46,010 bases of DNA from Actinomycetes bacterium. Its GTDB lineage: Bacteria; Actinomycetota; Thermoleophilia; Gaiellales; Gaiellaceae. The DNA is taken from the NCBI GenBank assembly GCA_025964395.1, contig JAOPYY010000039.1, positions 1 through 46,010 of the forward strand, given 5' to 3'. Made by a program: the position numbers and the translations under genes. Shown piece after piece: positions 23,793 through 32,123 of this stretch. A model generated the notes under the pieces. That model worked only from the letters and a program-made list of their open reading frames with translations. It searched no databases and was not told the DNA's origin. How positions within the stretch are numbered: the stretch's first letter is position 1; each line of letters starts with the position of its first letter.

Positions 23793-24502
23793 AGTGCATC
23801 GCGATCGTCCCGGCGTTCAACGAGCAGGGAGCGATCGGAGGAGTGGTCGACGAGATCCTCGCGTTCAACTCCAGCTACGACGTGATCGTGATCGACGATG
23901 CGTCAGCGGACAGGACGTCCGAGGAGGCCCGCAGTCACGGCGCTCTCGTCGTTCGCCTGCCCTTCAACCTCGGCATCGGCGGCGCCGTGCAGACCGGGTT
24001 CCGCTACGCAGCGGACCACGGGTACGACCTCGCCGTCCGAGTCGACGGCGACGGGCAGCACAACCCCGCTGAGCTTGCACCGTTGATCGAGACCGTCGCC
24101 GGCGGACACGCTGACATCTGCGTGGGCTCTCGGTTCGTGGGGAGTGAGGGGTACCGCTCGTCGCGCTCACGGCGCATCGGGATTCGGATCCTCGCTCGGA
24201 CCGTCTCGCTTCTCACCGGCCAGCGTGTCACCGACACGACGAGCGGCTTCCAGGCGCTTAACCGGAAAGCCATCGAGCTCTTCGCGGCGGACTACCCGCA
24301 CGACTACCCGGAGGTGGAGGCCGCGGTGATGCTGCACAAGCACCGGCTTCGCCTCGCCGAGGTGCCGGTGCTGATGCGTGAGCGTCAGGCGGGCAAGTCC
24401 TCGATCCGCGGCGTGCACACCGTCTACTACATGGCGAAGGTGATGCTCGCGATTCTGATCGGAGCACTGCGCCGGCGGGCGACTCCCCTGGAGGATGCGT
24501 GA
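23789..24502 (+). CDS. Family 2 glycosyltransferase, polyprenyl-phosphate sugar synthase type (237 aa)
   Basis: Short GT-A/GT2 enzyme: IVPAFNEQGAIGGVVDEI at the N-terminus, VIVIDDASADRTSEEAR with the first acidic motif, LPFNLGIGGAVQTGFRYA, then VRVDGDGQHNPAELAPLIE with the DxD-like site, and TSGFQALNRKAIELFAADYP near the acceptor side. No membrane helices follow the catalytic domain. This is the DPM1/GtrB-like form that loads a sugar onto polyprenyl phosphate, supplying the GT-C enzymes in the locus. GTG 23789 overlaps the upstream stop, and its own stop overlaps the DUF2304 start as GTGA. The tight GT2-DUF2304 pair is a common arrangement. Confidence 0.92.
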   Translation: MKCIAIVPAFNEQGAIGGVVDEILAFNSSYDVIVIDDASADRTSEEARSHGALVVRLPFNLGIGGAVQTGFRYAADHGYDLAVRVDGDGQHNPAELAPLIETVAGGHADICVGSRFVGSEGYRSSRSRRIGIRILARTVSLLTGQRVTDTTSGFQALNRKAIELFAADYPHDYPEVEAAVMLHKHRLRLAEVPVLMRERQAGKSSIRGVHTVYYMAKVMLAILIGALRRRATPLEDA

Positions 24503-24915
24503 TCGCCGCAGGTGGTCAGACGCCGCTCACAGTCTCGCTCGCCGCCTCTGCCGCGTCGCTTCTCCTCCTGCTCGTCGTCTTCGAGCTGATCCGGTCGCGG
24601 CGGCTGCGCGAGCGCTATGCGCTGCTCTGGCTGCTCACCGGCCTCGTGCTCCTGGCACTGTCTGCGTGGCGCGGAGGCCTGAACACCATCGCGGGCTGGC
24701 TGGGCGTGGAGACCTACCCGCCGGCCGTGCTGTTTGCCGTGGCGGTGCTCTTCGTGCTCGCCGTGCTGCTGCACTACGCGACCGTCCTCTCGCGCGTCTC
24801 CGATCAGAACGTGATCCTGGCGCAGCGGCTGGCACTGCTCGAGCTCGAGCTCAGGGGGCGCGATACGGCAAAGGAGCCGGCCGCAGCCGCGGGACCAGAA
24901 ACCACACGGCACTGA
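24499..24915 (+). CDS. DUF2304 small membrane protein (138 aa)
   Basis: It has three hydrophobic segments (about residues 13-30, 42-58 and 74-95), then a polar helix, VSDQNVILAQRLALLELELR, and a short tail. The ERYALLWLLTGLVLL segment after the first helix is typical of DUF2304 proteins, which are usually encoded next to GT2 polyprenyl-sugar synthases, as here, and may act as membrane partners or flippase-like components for them. The GTG start overlaps the upstream stop as GTGA. The last 65 bases overlap the convergent gene at 24851, so both share coding sequence at their 3' ends. Confidence 0.85.
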   Translation: MIAAGGQTPLTVSLAASAASLLLLLVVFELIRSRRLRERYALLWLLTGLVLLALSAWRGGLNTIAGWLGVETYPPAVLFAVAVLFVLAVLLHYATVLSRVSDQNVILAQRLALLELELRGRDTAKEPAAAAGPETTRH

Positions 24916-25561
24916 GGAGTAGCGCGAGCGCGGGCGTTGCGGGCGCAAGGCCTTTCCAGAACGCGGCGTCGGCGTAGCCTTGCGCTGCGGCGCGAAGGAG
25001 GACGAATGCGATCCAGCCGCCGAGACCAACTGCGAAGAGGCCGGAGCGCCGGGCGACACCGAGGATGCCGGCGACTAGTGCCCACTCAGCGAATGTGATG
25101 CTCCACGCCGTTTCATGGAGACCAATCCGAAGGTCGGAGAGCGGGCCGACTCCCCAGATCGCGAGTGCGGCGACCCCGGCGCAGATCCCGGCAAGCCCAA
25201 GCAGCTGACGCGGCACGAAGGCGAACACGACGGCGGTCACCGCGCCGACTGCGAACAAGAGCGGATGGCGAAGACCGACGAGCTCCGGCAACGCCTCGTG
25301 CACGAAGATGTGCCGGTAGGTCGTGAGGCTGTAAGCGATCCCGAGCAGCGGCAGGACGGCGTAGACCAGGGCCGCTGCGGCTCCGAACCGCGGGCCGGAA
25401 AGCCGGCGGCCGGAGAACGCGATGCCGATGACCGTGCATTGCCCAAGCACGATCGCGACAGCTGTCTTGAGGAACGAGCCACTCGAAGTCTCGGCGAGCA
25501 CTGCGATCTGCGAGATCAGCTCCGCCGCGCACCCGAACACCACCCAGCTCAGGGAGCGCAT
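24851..25561 (-). CDS. Hypothetical multi-pass membrane protein (236 aa)
   Basis: I do not recognise a family. The protein is strongly hydrophobic with seven or eight predicted helices and short loops; its only notable polar stretches are TYRHIFVHEALPELVGLRHP (about residues 81-100) and LSDLRIGLHETAWS (about 141-154). ATG 25561 overlaps the end of the upstream GT4 gene by 13 bases, so it is probably co-transcribed in the 28660-to-24851 operon. The 3' end overlaps the convergent DUF2304 gene by 65 bases. Codon use and GC content look like the neighbours, which supports a real gene. It might be a transporter-like or polysaccharide-linked membrane protein, but no function can be assigned. Confidence 0.7.
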   Translation of the reverse strand: MRSLSWVVFGCAAELISQIAVLAETSSGSFLKTAVAIVLGQCTVIGIAFSGRRLSGPRFGAAAALVYAVLPLLGIAYSLTTYRHIFVHEALPELVGLRHPLLFAVGAVTAVVFAFVPRQLLGLAGICAGVAALAIWGVGPLSDLRIGLHETAWSITFAEWALVAGILGVARRSGLFAVGLGGWIAFVLLRAAAQGYADAAFWKGLAPATPALALLLSAVWFLVPRLRPAPLPYRAP

Positions 25562-26601
25562 GCGACCTCCTCCAGGATCGGGACGAGCCGAGACGCGAAC
25601 AGTCTTGTCGTGTGCTCGCGTTCGACCCGCGCGCGGCCTTCGCGCTCGAGCCTATTCCTCAGGTCGCCGTCCTCGAGCACGCGGCGAATGCCGTCCTCCA
25701 GCTCGTGCGCGGACTCAGCACTCACCACCACCGCTGTCTTGTCGCGATCGATGTAGTCGTCCAGCGTCGAGCGATGGGTGACCACCGTGGCGCGCCCCAT
25801 CGCCATCGCGTCGAGCAGCACGGTCTGGCCCGAGCAATCCGCGCCGCGGTCGAACTCCCGTGCGCGCGTCGGGACGACGACACACGTCGCTCGGCCATAG
25901 AGCTCGCGGAGCCTGATGGGCGACACGTCGAGCTCAATTCTCACGTTCGAGGGGAACTCGATGCCGCGAACATTTCGCTCGCTCGCAACGACCGTGGCTT
26001 CGACGTCGAGTGAGCGGAGCGCCCTGGCGAGTGTCGCGTAGTCACGCCCTTCGTCGCGTCCTACAGCCAGCACGTTGGGCTCGGCTGCTCCGAGCGCCGG
26101 CGAATAGAAAGCGTCGTCGACGCCGAGCAGCACGAGGTGAACCTTGGCCGAATCCAGCCGGACTTGCTTGAGAAGGAGGTTCCGCTGGGCCTCCGCTAGA
26201 CACACGATTGCGTCGGCGCTGCGCAACGAGGCGACGAGCACCTGCCGCCGCAAGCCGCGCAGTCGTCGGAGAGCGGTGCAGAGGTTGATGTTCAAGACGA
26301 CTGTCTTCGGGCCGCGGCGCACACGGGATGCCAGCGGCAGCAACGTGCCGAGCGGCGTGACGATCACGTCCGCGCCCGACGACTCGAACGGCACCGAGAG
26401 CTCGCGGGCCAGCCATGTGACTCGGTGGGCTACACCCGGAAGGCGCGTCCGCCGCCGCAGGCGAGAGTCCTGGATGCGTGCGTCGACACCATGTTCGGTC
26501 AGATGGTTCTGGCCCAGCAGCCCGGTATCCGGGGCAACTCCGTTCGCGATTGCCGAAGCCAGCCCTGCTCGCGGATTCGGGTACGCGAAATCGACCCGCA
26601 C
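25549..26601 (-). CDS. GT4-like glycosyltransferase (350 aa)
   Basis: GT-B transferase with [20 protein letters not shown] at the N-terminus, KTVVLNINLCTALRRLRG in the middle, HLVLLGVDDAFYSPA at the linker, NVLAVGRDEGRDYATLARAL opening the donor domain, and DRGADCSGQTVLLDAMAMG-RATVVTH as the donor site, where Asp replaces the second Glu of E-x7-E. The start is GTG 26601, overlapping the upstream TAG by one base (TAGTG); the frame extended to 26937 is antisense-like sequence inside the fucose-synthase gene. It probably uses a sugar made by the two upstream SDR genes in the same operon, possibly a GDP-deoxysugar. That link is inference. Confidence 0.83.
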   Translation of the reverse strand: MRVDFAYPNPRAGLASAIANGVAPDTGLLGQNHLTEHGVDARIQDSRLRRRTRLPGVAHRVTWLARELSVPFESSGADVIVTPLGTLLPLASRVRRGPKTVVLNINLCTALRRLRGLRRQVLVASLRSADAIVCLAEAQRNLLLKQVRLDSAKVHLVLLGVDDAFYSPALGAAEPNVLAVGRDEGRDYATLARALRSLDVEATVVASERNVRGIEFPSNVRIELDVSPIRLRELYGRATCVVVPTRAREFDRGADCSGQTVLLDAMAMGRATVVTHRSTLDDYIDRDKTAVVVSAESAHELEDGIRRVLEDGDLRNRLEREGRARVEREHTTRLFASRLVPILEEVACAP

Positions 26602-27518
26602 TAGGCCGGTGTGCGAGCCATGTCCCGGTACCAGGCGACCGTCCGTTCGAGCCCATCGCGGAGCGATGTCCGGGCTCGGAACTCGAACAGCTCTGCTGCT
26701 CTCGACGCATCCAGCTGTCGGCGCGGCTGGCCGTTCGGCATCGAGGTGTCCCAGGTGATCTCGCCATCGAAGCCGGTCAGATCGGCGATCGTCTCGGCCA
26801 GTTCGCGGATCGACGTCTCCACGCCCGTCCCGAGGTTGACAGGCTCCGCGCCGTCGTACCGCTCCGCGGCAAGCACGAACCCTTCGGCGCAGTCGTCCAC
26901 GTAGAGAAACTCGCGCGTTGGCGACCCGTCGCCCCACAGCACCACCTCGCGCTCGCCCTCGAGCATTTTCCGGATGAGGGCCGGGATCACATGCGACGAC
27001 TCCAGATCGAAGTTGTCCCTGGGCCCGTAGAGGTTCGCGGGCAAGAGAAAGATCACATCCATGTCGTATTGCGCGCGGTATGCCTGCGCGCCGACGAGGA
27101 CAGCCTTCTTCGCAACGCCGTACGGCGCGTTGGTCTCTTCGGGATAGCCGTTCCAGAGGTCGTCCTCGTGGAACGGGACCGGCGTGAACTTCGGGTAGGA
27201 GCAGACGGTGCCGGTGACGATCGTCTTCTGCACCTCGTGCTGCCGCGAGAGCTCGAGCACGTGGGCGCCCATCATCAGGTTCGCGTACCAGTACCGGCCG
27301 GGATTCGCGCGGTTTGCGCCGATTCCGCCCACCTCGGCGGCGAGATGGAACACGAGTTCAGGCCGCGCGTCGGCGTACATGCGTTCGGCGTCTTCAAAGC
27401 GGGTCAGGTCATAGTCGCGGCGACGCGGCACGAAGACGTCATGACCGGCCGACTCGAGACGCTCGACGAGATGCGTCCCGAGAAATCCCCCTCCCCCGGT
27501 TACGAGCGCGCGGCTCAT
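26601..27518 (-). CDS. fcl: GDP-L-fucose synthase-like epimerase/reductase (305 aa)
   Basis: Extended SDR with the Rossmann start [15 protein letters not shown] (glycines at 8-14), [20 protein letters not shown], the catalytic GTVCSYPK (Cys106) and Y133-x3-K137 in [12 protein letters not shown], then [26 protein letters not shown] and [12 protein letters not shown]. These are the diagnostic features of GDP-4-keto-6-deoxymannose 3,5-epimerase/4-reductase (Fcl/WcaG), including the cysteine used in epimerisation. It would turn the product of a GDP-mannose 4,6-dehydratase into GDP-L-fucose. ATG 27518 overlaps the upstream stop as ATGA, directly after the dehydratase gene. Length and motif order fit the family; a related GDP-sugar reductase is the main alternative. 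Confidence 0.88.
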   Translation of the reverse strand: MSRALVTGGGGFLGTHLVERLESAGHDVFVPRRRDYDLTRFEDAERMYADARPELVFHLAAEVGGIGANRANPGRYWYANLMMGAHVLELSRQHEVQKTIVTGTVCSYPKFTPVPFHEDDLWNGYPEETNAPYGVAKKAVLVGAQAYRAQYDMDVIFLLPANLYGPRDNFDLESSHVIPALIRKMLEGEREVVLWGDGSPTREFLYVDDCAEGFVLAAERYDGAEPVNLGTGVETSIRELAETIADLTGFDGEITWDTSMPNGQPRRQLDASRAAELFEFRARTSLRDGLERTVAWYRDMARTPA

Positions 27519-28660
27519 TTCGACTCGGCGCGCGCCCGGGTCATCCAGTCGACACGGCCGACCCACCGCTCGCGGTTTTCCGCGTACCAGCGAATCGTCC
27601 GTCGCACACCCTCTTCCCACGACACCTTCGGCTCCCAGCCAGTCTCCGCGTTGAGCTTCTCGTAGCCGACCCGCAGCGCCATCACGTCGGTAGCGCCCGG
27701 CCGCAGGCGCTTGTCCGTGGTGACGACATGCCGGTCGTCGCCCCAGTAACCGTCTTCTTCGCCCGTCTTCAGGATCAGGTCGCACCAGTCACGCATCGAG
27801 ATGTTCTCACCCTGGCCGTAGACATAGAGGTCGCCGGGGATCCCCTGTGCGGCGACCGTGAGGTGGCCGCGAACACCATCGGTGCAGAAGCAGAAGTCGC
27901 GCAACGGCTCGAGCGCACCGAGCTCGATCTCTGGCCGCGACAACGCCTGTGAGATGATCGTCCCTGTGACGTAGCGCGGGTTCTGGCGAGGGCCGTAGTT
28001 GTTGAACATGCGCGTCACGACGCCAGGCACTCCGTACGCATCGTGGTAGTTCATCGTCAGAAAGTCGGCGGCGACCTTTGCAGTTGCGTAGATCGACTTC
28101 GGGTTGATCGGCGAGCGCTCGTGCAGGATCAGCGAGCCCAGATTGTCGAAGTCGTGATGGTGGGCGACGTCCTTGTGGACGTTGCCGTACTCCTCCGACG
28201 TCCCCGCGGTGTCGAACTTCTCGAGCTCGACGTCGTGGTCGACCATCGACTGCAGCAGATTGAGCGTTCCGACGGTGTTCGCCATCACGGTCTCGTACGG
28301 GCGATGCCACGACTCGCCGACGTGAGCCTGAGCGCCGAGATGGAAGACGTACGGCTTGTCGGGAGCGGTCACCAGGTGGTCGCGCACCAGATAGTCGATC
28401 GAGGTCTTGTCGGTCAGATCGGCGAAGACGACCGTCAGCTCGCTGCGCGAGCTCCCGATGTTGTTCAGGGCGCCCGACGAGGTCGCGCGCACGAACGCGA
28501 TGACGTGTGCCCCGAGGGCCACCAGGGCTTCGGTGAGATGCGAGCCCATGAAACCGTCGGCTCCGGTGACGAGGCAGGTACGGTCGCGGTAGCTGTCGCC
28601 GAACTCGGCGCGCAGTGCCTCGACTGCCGCCTCGTCCCATTGGCTTTCGTGGGAAGTCAT
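27515..28660 (-). CDS. NDP-sugar 4,6-dehydratase, probably GDP-mannose type (381 aa)
   Basis: Extended SDR with [19 protein letters not shown] (Rossmann glycines at 33-39), [26 protein letters not shown] split by usual spacing, a [10 protein letters not shown] active-site segment (Thr154-Ser155-Glu156) and Y191-x3-K195 in [11 protein letters not shown], then [20 protein letters not shown]. The acidic residues after Ser/Thr are typical of 4,6-dehydratases rather than epimerases. Next to an fcl-like gene, GDP-mannose 4,6-dehydratase is the natural reading, although SEEYG differs from classic Gmd motifs and a dTDP- or CDP-sugar dehydratase is possible. ATG 28660 is preferred because TACGCT ends 7 bases upstream; an upstream ATG at 28681 lacks that support. 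It is the first gene of the 28660-to-24851 operon. Confidence 0.82.
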   Translation of the reverse strand: MTSHESQWDEAAVEALRAEFGDSYRDRTCLVTGADGFMGSHLTEALVALGAHVIAFVRATSSGALNNIGSSRSELTVVFADLTDKTSIDYLVRDHLVTAPDKPYVFHLGAQAHVGESWHRPYETVMANTVGTLNLLQSMVDHDVELEKFDTAGTSEEYGNVHKDVAHHHDFDNLGSLILHERSPINPKSIYATAKVAADFLTMNYHDAYGVPGVVTRMFNNYGPRQNPRYVTGTIISQALSRPEIELGALEPLRDFCFCTDGVRGHLTVAAQGIPGDLYVYGQGENISMRDWCDLILKTGEEDGYWGDDRHVVTTDKRLRPGATDVMALRVGYEKLNAETGWEPKVSWEEGVRRTIRWYAENRERWVGRVDWMTRARAESK

Positions 28661-28667
28661 GGGCGGA

Positions 28668-28673
28668 AGCGTA
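28668..28673 (-). promoter_or_regulatory. -10 element of a leaderless promoter for the dehydratase operon
   Basis: TACGCT on the minus strand ends 7 bases before ATG 28660, with TCCGC following as at 8636-8646. It lies in the 58-base gap shared with the divergent flippase gene at 28719. Confidence 0.5.
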
Positions 28674-28718
28674 CCGCTCATCTGTGAGCGAATCGCCACG
28701 TCTGCGAGGCTCCGCCGT

Positions 28719-30197
28719 ATGGACTCGACGACCGACTCCCTCGAGCATGCCACCGATCTGCTGAGCACCGCGGAAGCGGGAGGCCGCGTCGTTCGCGGCG
28801 CTGCCGTGCGCGCGGCGGGGTACGGCGCCGGCACGCTCTTCGGGGCCGTCGGCTCGTTCTTCCTGCTGCGGCACCTCGGGGTCTCGGATTTCGGCCGCTA
28901 TGCGACCGTCACCGCGCTCCTCGCCATAGTCCAGGGCATCAGCGATGGCGGGTTGACCGCGGTCGGCTCGCGGGAGCTGGCGCTGCTCGGCGGCGAGGAT
29001 CGCGCGCGCCTGATGCGCAACCTGGTGACCCTGCGGCTGACCATCACGCCGATCGGCGTGCTGCTCGCCGTGGGTTTCGCGATCGTGGCGGGTTACGACC
29101 GCCAGATGGTGCTCGGGACGCTTCTCGGGGGCATCGGCGTGGTGTTCATCATCACGCAGACGACGATGGCGATGCCGCTCGTGGTCAATCTCCAGTTGGT
29201 GCGCCTGACCATCTTCGAGGTGGCGAAAGGGGCGTTGAACCTCGTGGCGATCGTGCTCCTGGTCTTGCTCGGCGCCAAGCTCCTGCCCTTCTTCGCGGCG
29301 CAGGCGGTGACCGGCGCGGCCCTGCTCGCCGTCGCGCCGTTCGTCGTACGAGCGCGTGGCTCGCTCGTCCCGGGCTACGACCCGGCGCTTATCCGGCCGC
29401 TGCTGCGCGAGGCGCTCCCGCTGGCGGTGGCGCTGGTGATGAACGTCGTCTACTTCCGCGTCCTGATGATCATCATGTCGCTGCTTGCCTCCAAGCACGA
29501 ACTCGGGCTGTTCGCGACGTCATTCCAGGTCTTCACGGTGATCTGGAGCTTGCCGCTCGTCGTGCTCTCGAGCGCTCTGCCTCTGCTTGCAGTCGCGGGC
29601 CGAGACGACGGCGACCGGCTGGGCCGCGGCCTGCAGTCGATCACCGAGGTCGGGCTCGCCGCAGGTGTGTTCCTCACCCTGGTCGTCTACGCGCTTGCCG
29701 CGCCGGCGATCAGGCTCCTCGGTGGCGCGCAGTTCGCGGGCGCCGCGCCGGTGTTGCAGATCCAGGCGTTCGCGCTGGTGCCTGTGTTTCTCGGGCAGGC
29801 ATGGCAGCTCGGGCTGCTCTCCGTGCGCCGGCAGTCGGCGTTGATCTGGGCCAACGCGATCGCGCTCGTAGCGGTGATCGTGATCGGCACCGTGTTCGTG
29901 AGCGCCTGGAGCTCGCGCGGTGCAGCCGTCGCCGCCGTAATCGCAGAAACGCTGCTGGCAGCGCTTGTCTACTTCTTCCTGCGGCGCGCGCGCCCGGAGT
30001 CCACACCAACGCTCGGTCGGACGCCTCGCATCCTCCTCGCGGCGCTCCCGGCGTATGCGGTGCTCGCCATTCCGGCGCCCTGGCCGGTCCAGCTCGTTCT
30101 CTCGTGCGCGATCTTCGTCGCAGGCTGCCTCCTCGGTCGGGCGCTTCCGCCGGAGCTGCTCTTCGCACTGCGCCGGCGTCAGAGCAATTCGCGGTAG
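28719..30197 (+). CDS. Wzx-type oligosaccharide flippase (492 aa)
   Basis: Polytopic protein with about 12-14 helices. A polar N-terminal stretch of about 30 residues is followed by AAGYGAGTLFGAVGSFFLLR and LGVSDFGRYATVTALLAIVQ, the pattern of the polysaccharide-transporter branch of the MOP superfamily. Its length and helix spacing match the flippase at 11481-13007. ATG 28719 is used because the upstream in-frame ATG at 28659 lies within the divergent dehydratase gene. It probably exports a lipid-linked oligosaccharide. The last 19 bases overlap the convergent GT4 gene at 30179. No Wzy-like gene is adjacent, so a partner must be shared or lie elsewhere. Confidence 0.86.
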   Translation: MDSTTDSLEHATDLLSTAEAGGRVVRGAAVRAAGYGAGTLFGAVGSFFLLRHLGVSDFGRYATVTALLAIVQGISDGGLTAVGSRELALLGGEDRARLMRNLVTLRLTITPIGVLLAVGFAIVAGYDRQMVLGTLLGGIGVVFIITQTTMAMPLVVNLQLVRLTIFEVAKGALNLVAIVLLVLLGAKLLPFFAAQAVTGAALLAVAPFVVRARGSLVPGYDPALIRPLLREALPLAVALVMNVVYFRVLMIIMSLLASKHELGLFATSFQVFTVIWSLPLVVLSSALPLLAVAGRDDGDRLGRGLQSITEVGLAAGVFLTLVVYALAAPAIRLLGGAQFAGAAPVLQIQAFALVPVFLGQAWQLGLLSVRRQSALIWANAIALVAVIVIGTVFVSAWSSRGAAVAAVIAETLLAALVYFFLRRARPESTPTLGRTPRILLAALPAYAVLAIPAPWPVQLVLSCAIFVAGCLLGRALPPELLFALRRRQSNSR

Positions 30198-31228
30198 ACG
30201 GCGTCCGTCGCACGTGCGGTCGTGTCCCACGAGTAATGGCGAGCCCGTTCCAGCCCGCGCGCGGACCACTCCTCGGGCGCGGCCAGGACGTCGAGGACCG
30301 CAGCCGCGATCGCTCGCGGATCGTGGGGATCGAACAGGCGGGCAGCCTCGTCCACTACCTCCGGCAGCGCCGCTGCATTGGAGCAGGCGACGGGACAGCC
30401 GCACGCCATCGCCTCGAGCGGCGGCAGCCCGAAGCCCTCGTAGAGCGAGGGGAACACGATGGCGGAAGCGGTTTGCATGAGCGTCACGACCTCGTCCCAC
30501 CCGAGATGGCCACGTGCCTCTACTCCGTCCGGCAGAGCACCGAACTCGCCGCCACCCGTCAGCACGAGCCGGAGGTCAGGCCGCTCGCGGCGGATGAGCG
30601 AGAACGCCTCGAACAGGCGCGCGTGGTTCTTGTGCGGCCAGCTGCGCGCCGGGTAGAGAAGGAACGGCTCTCGCTCGCGCGCAGCCGGCCGCAGCCGTTC
30701 GTGGTCGAGCGCAAGCGGGACGACACGGATGCGTTCCGGGTCAAGGCCGAGGTGCTTGATCGCACGGTCGCGGACGAATTCGCTGATCACGATCACGCGA
30801 CTCGCCCCGCGGATCGACGGATGCCACGCAGCGGCCCTGAACAGCCGCTCCGCCCGCGGGAACATCGCGGGTAGGTCGAGGTGCTGGAGATCGACGAGCG
30901 TCACGACGCTTGGTTGCGAAACCCTCGGGATACGGAGGGTCAACGGGTAATGCACAACGCTCGCGTCCCGGAGATCGTGTCGCAGGGGTCCCGGCCGCAA
31001 GGTCGCCGCCGTCATCGCCGCGAGGCGCTGCGGGGGCGTCCGGGCGAGGCGATATCCGGTCGTGATCTCGGACGGCAGCCCTTCGGCGGACGTCGGTGCC
31101 ACGGGAGGCAGCAGCACCTTGTATTCCAACTCGCCGACGCGCCCGAGCCCCCGTAGCAACTCGCGCACATATGTCTCACTGCCGCCAAGCTGACCCGGCA
31201 CGAGCGTCAGGAGCGAGATGCCGATCAT
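30179..31228 (-). CDS. GT4 glycosyltransferase, mannosyltransferase-like (349 aa)
   Basis: GT-B/GT4 enzyme with LLTLVPGQLGGSETYVRELL at the N-terminus, VVTLVDLQHLDLPAMFPRAE and ASRVIVISEFVRDRAIKHLG in the first domain, LLYPARSWPHKNHARLFEAF starting the donor domain, and E-x7-E in PSLYEGFGLPPLEAMACG-CPVACSN. This pattern is shared with WbaZ-like mannosyl- and rhamnosyltransferases, but the sugar is not certain. ATG 31228 is chosen since the first strand MIGISLLTL begins there and TACGAT (minus strand, 31235-31240) ends 6 bases upstream; ATG 31264 would run into the divergent gene. It is a single-gene unit flanked by convergent and divergent neighbours. Confidence 0.88.
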   Translation of the reverse strand: MIGISLLTLVPGQLGGSETYVRELLRGLGRVGELEYKVLLPPVAPTSAEGLPSEITTGYRLARTPPQRLAAMTAATLRPGPLRHDLRDASVVHYPLTLRIPRVSQPSVVTLVDLQHLDLPAMFPRAERLFRAAAWHPSIRGASRVIVISEFVRDRAIKHLGLDPERIRVVPLALDHERLRPAAREREPFLLYPARSWPHKNHARLFEAFSLIRRERPDLRLVLTGGGEFGALPDGVEARGHLGWDEVVTLMQTASAIVFPSLYEGFGLPPLEAMACGCPVACSNAAALPEVVDEAARLFDPHDPRAIAAAVLDVLAAPEEWSARGLERARHYSWDTTARATDAVYRELL

Positions 31229-31250
31229 CGCGCGATCGTAGTCTTCACCT
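31229..31250. promoter_or_regulatory. Ultra-compact bidirectional promoter with overlapping -10 elements
   Basis: Twenty-two bases separate divergent starts ATG 31228 (minus) and GTG 31251 (plus). TACGAT on the minus strand (31235-31240) ends 6 bases before ATG 31228; TAGTCT on the plus strand (31239-31244) ends 6 bases before GTG 31251. The hexamers overlap by two bases. Both transcripts should begin at or near the start codon, and simultaneous polymerase binding looks impossible. Confidence 0.5.
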
Positions 31251-32099
31251 GTGAACATCGTCATTGCGATCCTCCTCGCGGGAGCGACGTCGTCCCTCTA
31301 TGCGGTCTCGACGAGCCTGCAGGCGCTCGAGGCGCGCAGGGAGCCGGCGAGCGAGGCGTTGCGCGCGTCACTCCTCAAGCGGCTCGTGCGTCGGCCGCTC
31401 TGGCTCGCCGGCGCTGCAGCCGGAGTCGTCGCGTGGCCGTTGCAAGCTGTCGCGCTCGCGCTTGCGTCGGTGGCGATCGTGCAGCCGGCGCTCGGGCTCG
31501 GCTTGATCGTGCTGCTCGTGCTCGGCGTGCGGTTGCTCCACGAGCGCGTCGGTGTCCGCGAGATCGGGGGCGCGGTGTTGATCGCGGGCGCGATCGCCGT
31601 CATCGGCTGGGCCGCGCCGGCGCACACGGCCGGGTTCACGCGCGGCGGCAAGGTCACGGTCGTCGTGGCGCTTGGGATCGCCGCTTCCGCTCCCTATATG
31701 TTGCGCGCGCTCGGACGCGCGGGCGGGCTCGGGACCAGCATCTGCGCCGGTTTCGGCTGGGCTACCGTCGGGCTCGCGACCGCCCTGATCGACGAAGGGA
31801 TCGCTCACCGCCACTGGGTCGTCGCGGTCGCCTGGGGCGTAGGCCTCGCGGCGGCCAGTTGGTCGTCGCTGCTCGCCGAGATGACCGCCCTTCAGACCTG
31901 GCCGGCGACGCGGTCGATCCCCGTCGTCTTCGGGATCGAAATGGTCCTGCCGGCGGCGCTGCTGCCCCTCCTGACCCACACGCGCCCAGGCCACGTGGTG
32001 TCGTTCGGAGCCGCCCTGGCTGTCGCCTGCGCCGGTGCGGCCGTCCTCGGCAGCTCCCGCGCGGTCGCCCGGGCCGCCGCACCGCTTACAGAGCCGTAA
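31251..32099 (+). CDS. DMT-superfamily (EamA-like) membrane transporter (282 aa)
   Basis: About nine or ten helices, starting NIVIAILLAGATSSLYAVST and including ALASVAIVQPALGLGLIVLL and EIGGAVLIAGAIAVIGWAAP, which resemble the internal repeats of drug/metabolite transporters. Substrates in this superfamily are diverse (sugars, amino acids, nucleotide sugars, lipid-linked sugars), so none can be named. The GTG at 31251 is supported by TAGTCT 6 bases upstream; there is no ribosome-binding site, which fits leaderless translation. It is followed by a 24-base gap with its own promoter, so it may be only loosely linked to the glycosyltransferase operon that starts at 32124. Confidence 0.75.
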   Translation: MNIVIAILLAGATSSLYAVSTSLQALEARREPASEALRASLLKRLVRRPLWLAGAAAGVVAWPLQAVALALASVAIVQPALGLGLIVLLVLGVRLLHERVGVREIGGAVLIAGAIAVIGWAAPAHTAGFTRGGKVTVVVALGIAASAPYMLRALGRAGGLGTSICAGFGWATVGLATALIDEGIAHRHWVVAVAWGVGLAAASWSSLLAEMTALQTWPATRSIPVVFGIEMVLPAALLPLLTHTRPGHVVSFGAALAVACAGAAVLGSSRAVARAAAPLTEP

Positions 32100-32123
32100 C
32101 CCCCGGTCTTTACACTCCGGGCA
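32094..32123 (+). promoter_or_regulatory. Probable leaderless promoter for the 32124-40459 operon
   Basis: CCGTAACCCC (32094-32103) overlaps the end of the upstream gene, and TACACT (32111-32116) ends 7 bases before GTG 32124. The same block, spacing and GTG occur at 22564-22592, which argues for a shared promoter class controlling two glycosyltransferase operons. Confidence 0.5.

Noticed and set aside
27807-29498. Long minus-strand open frame (563 codons) antisense to the flippase and out of frame with the dehydratase gene
   Set aside because: It is rich in Arg, His, Asp and Gln with no domains, and it covers two well-supported genes; a shadow frame caused by high GC.
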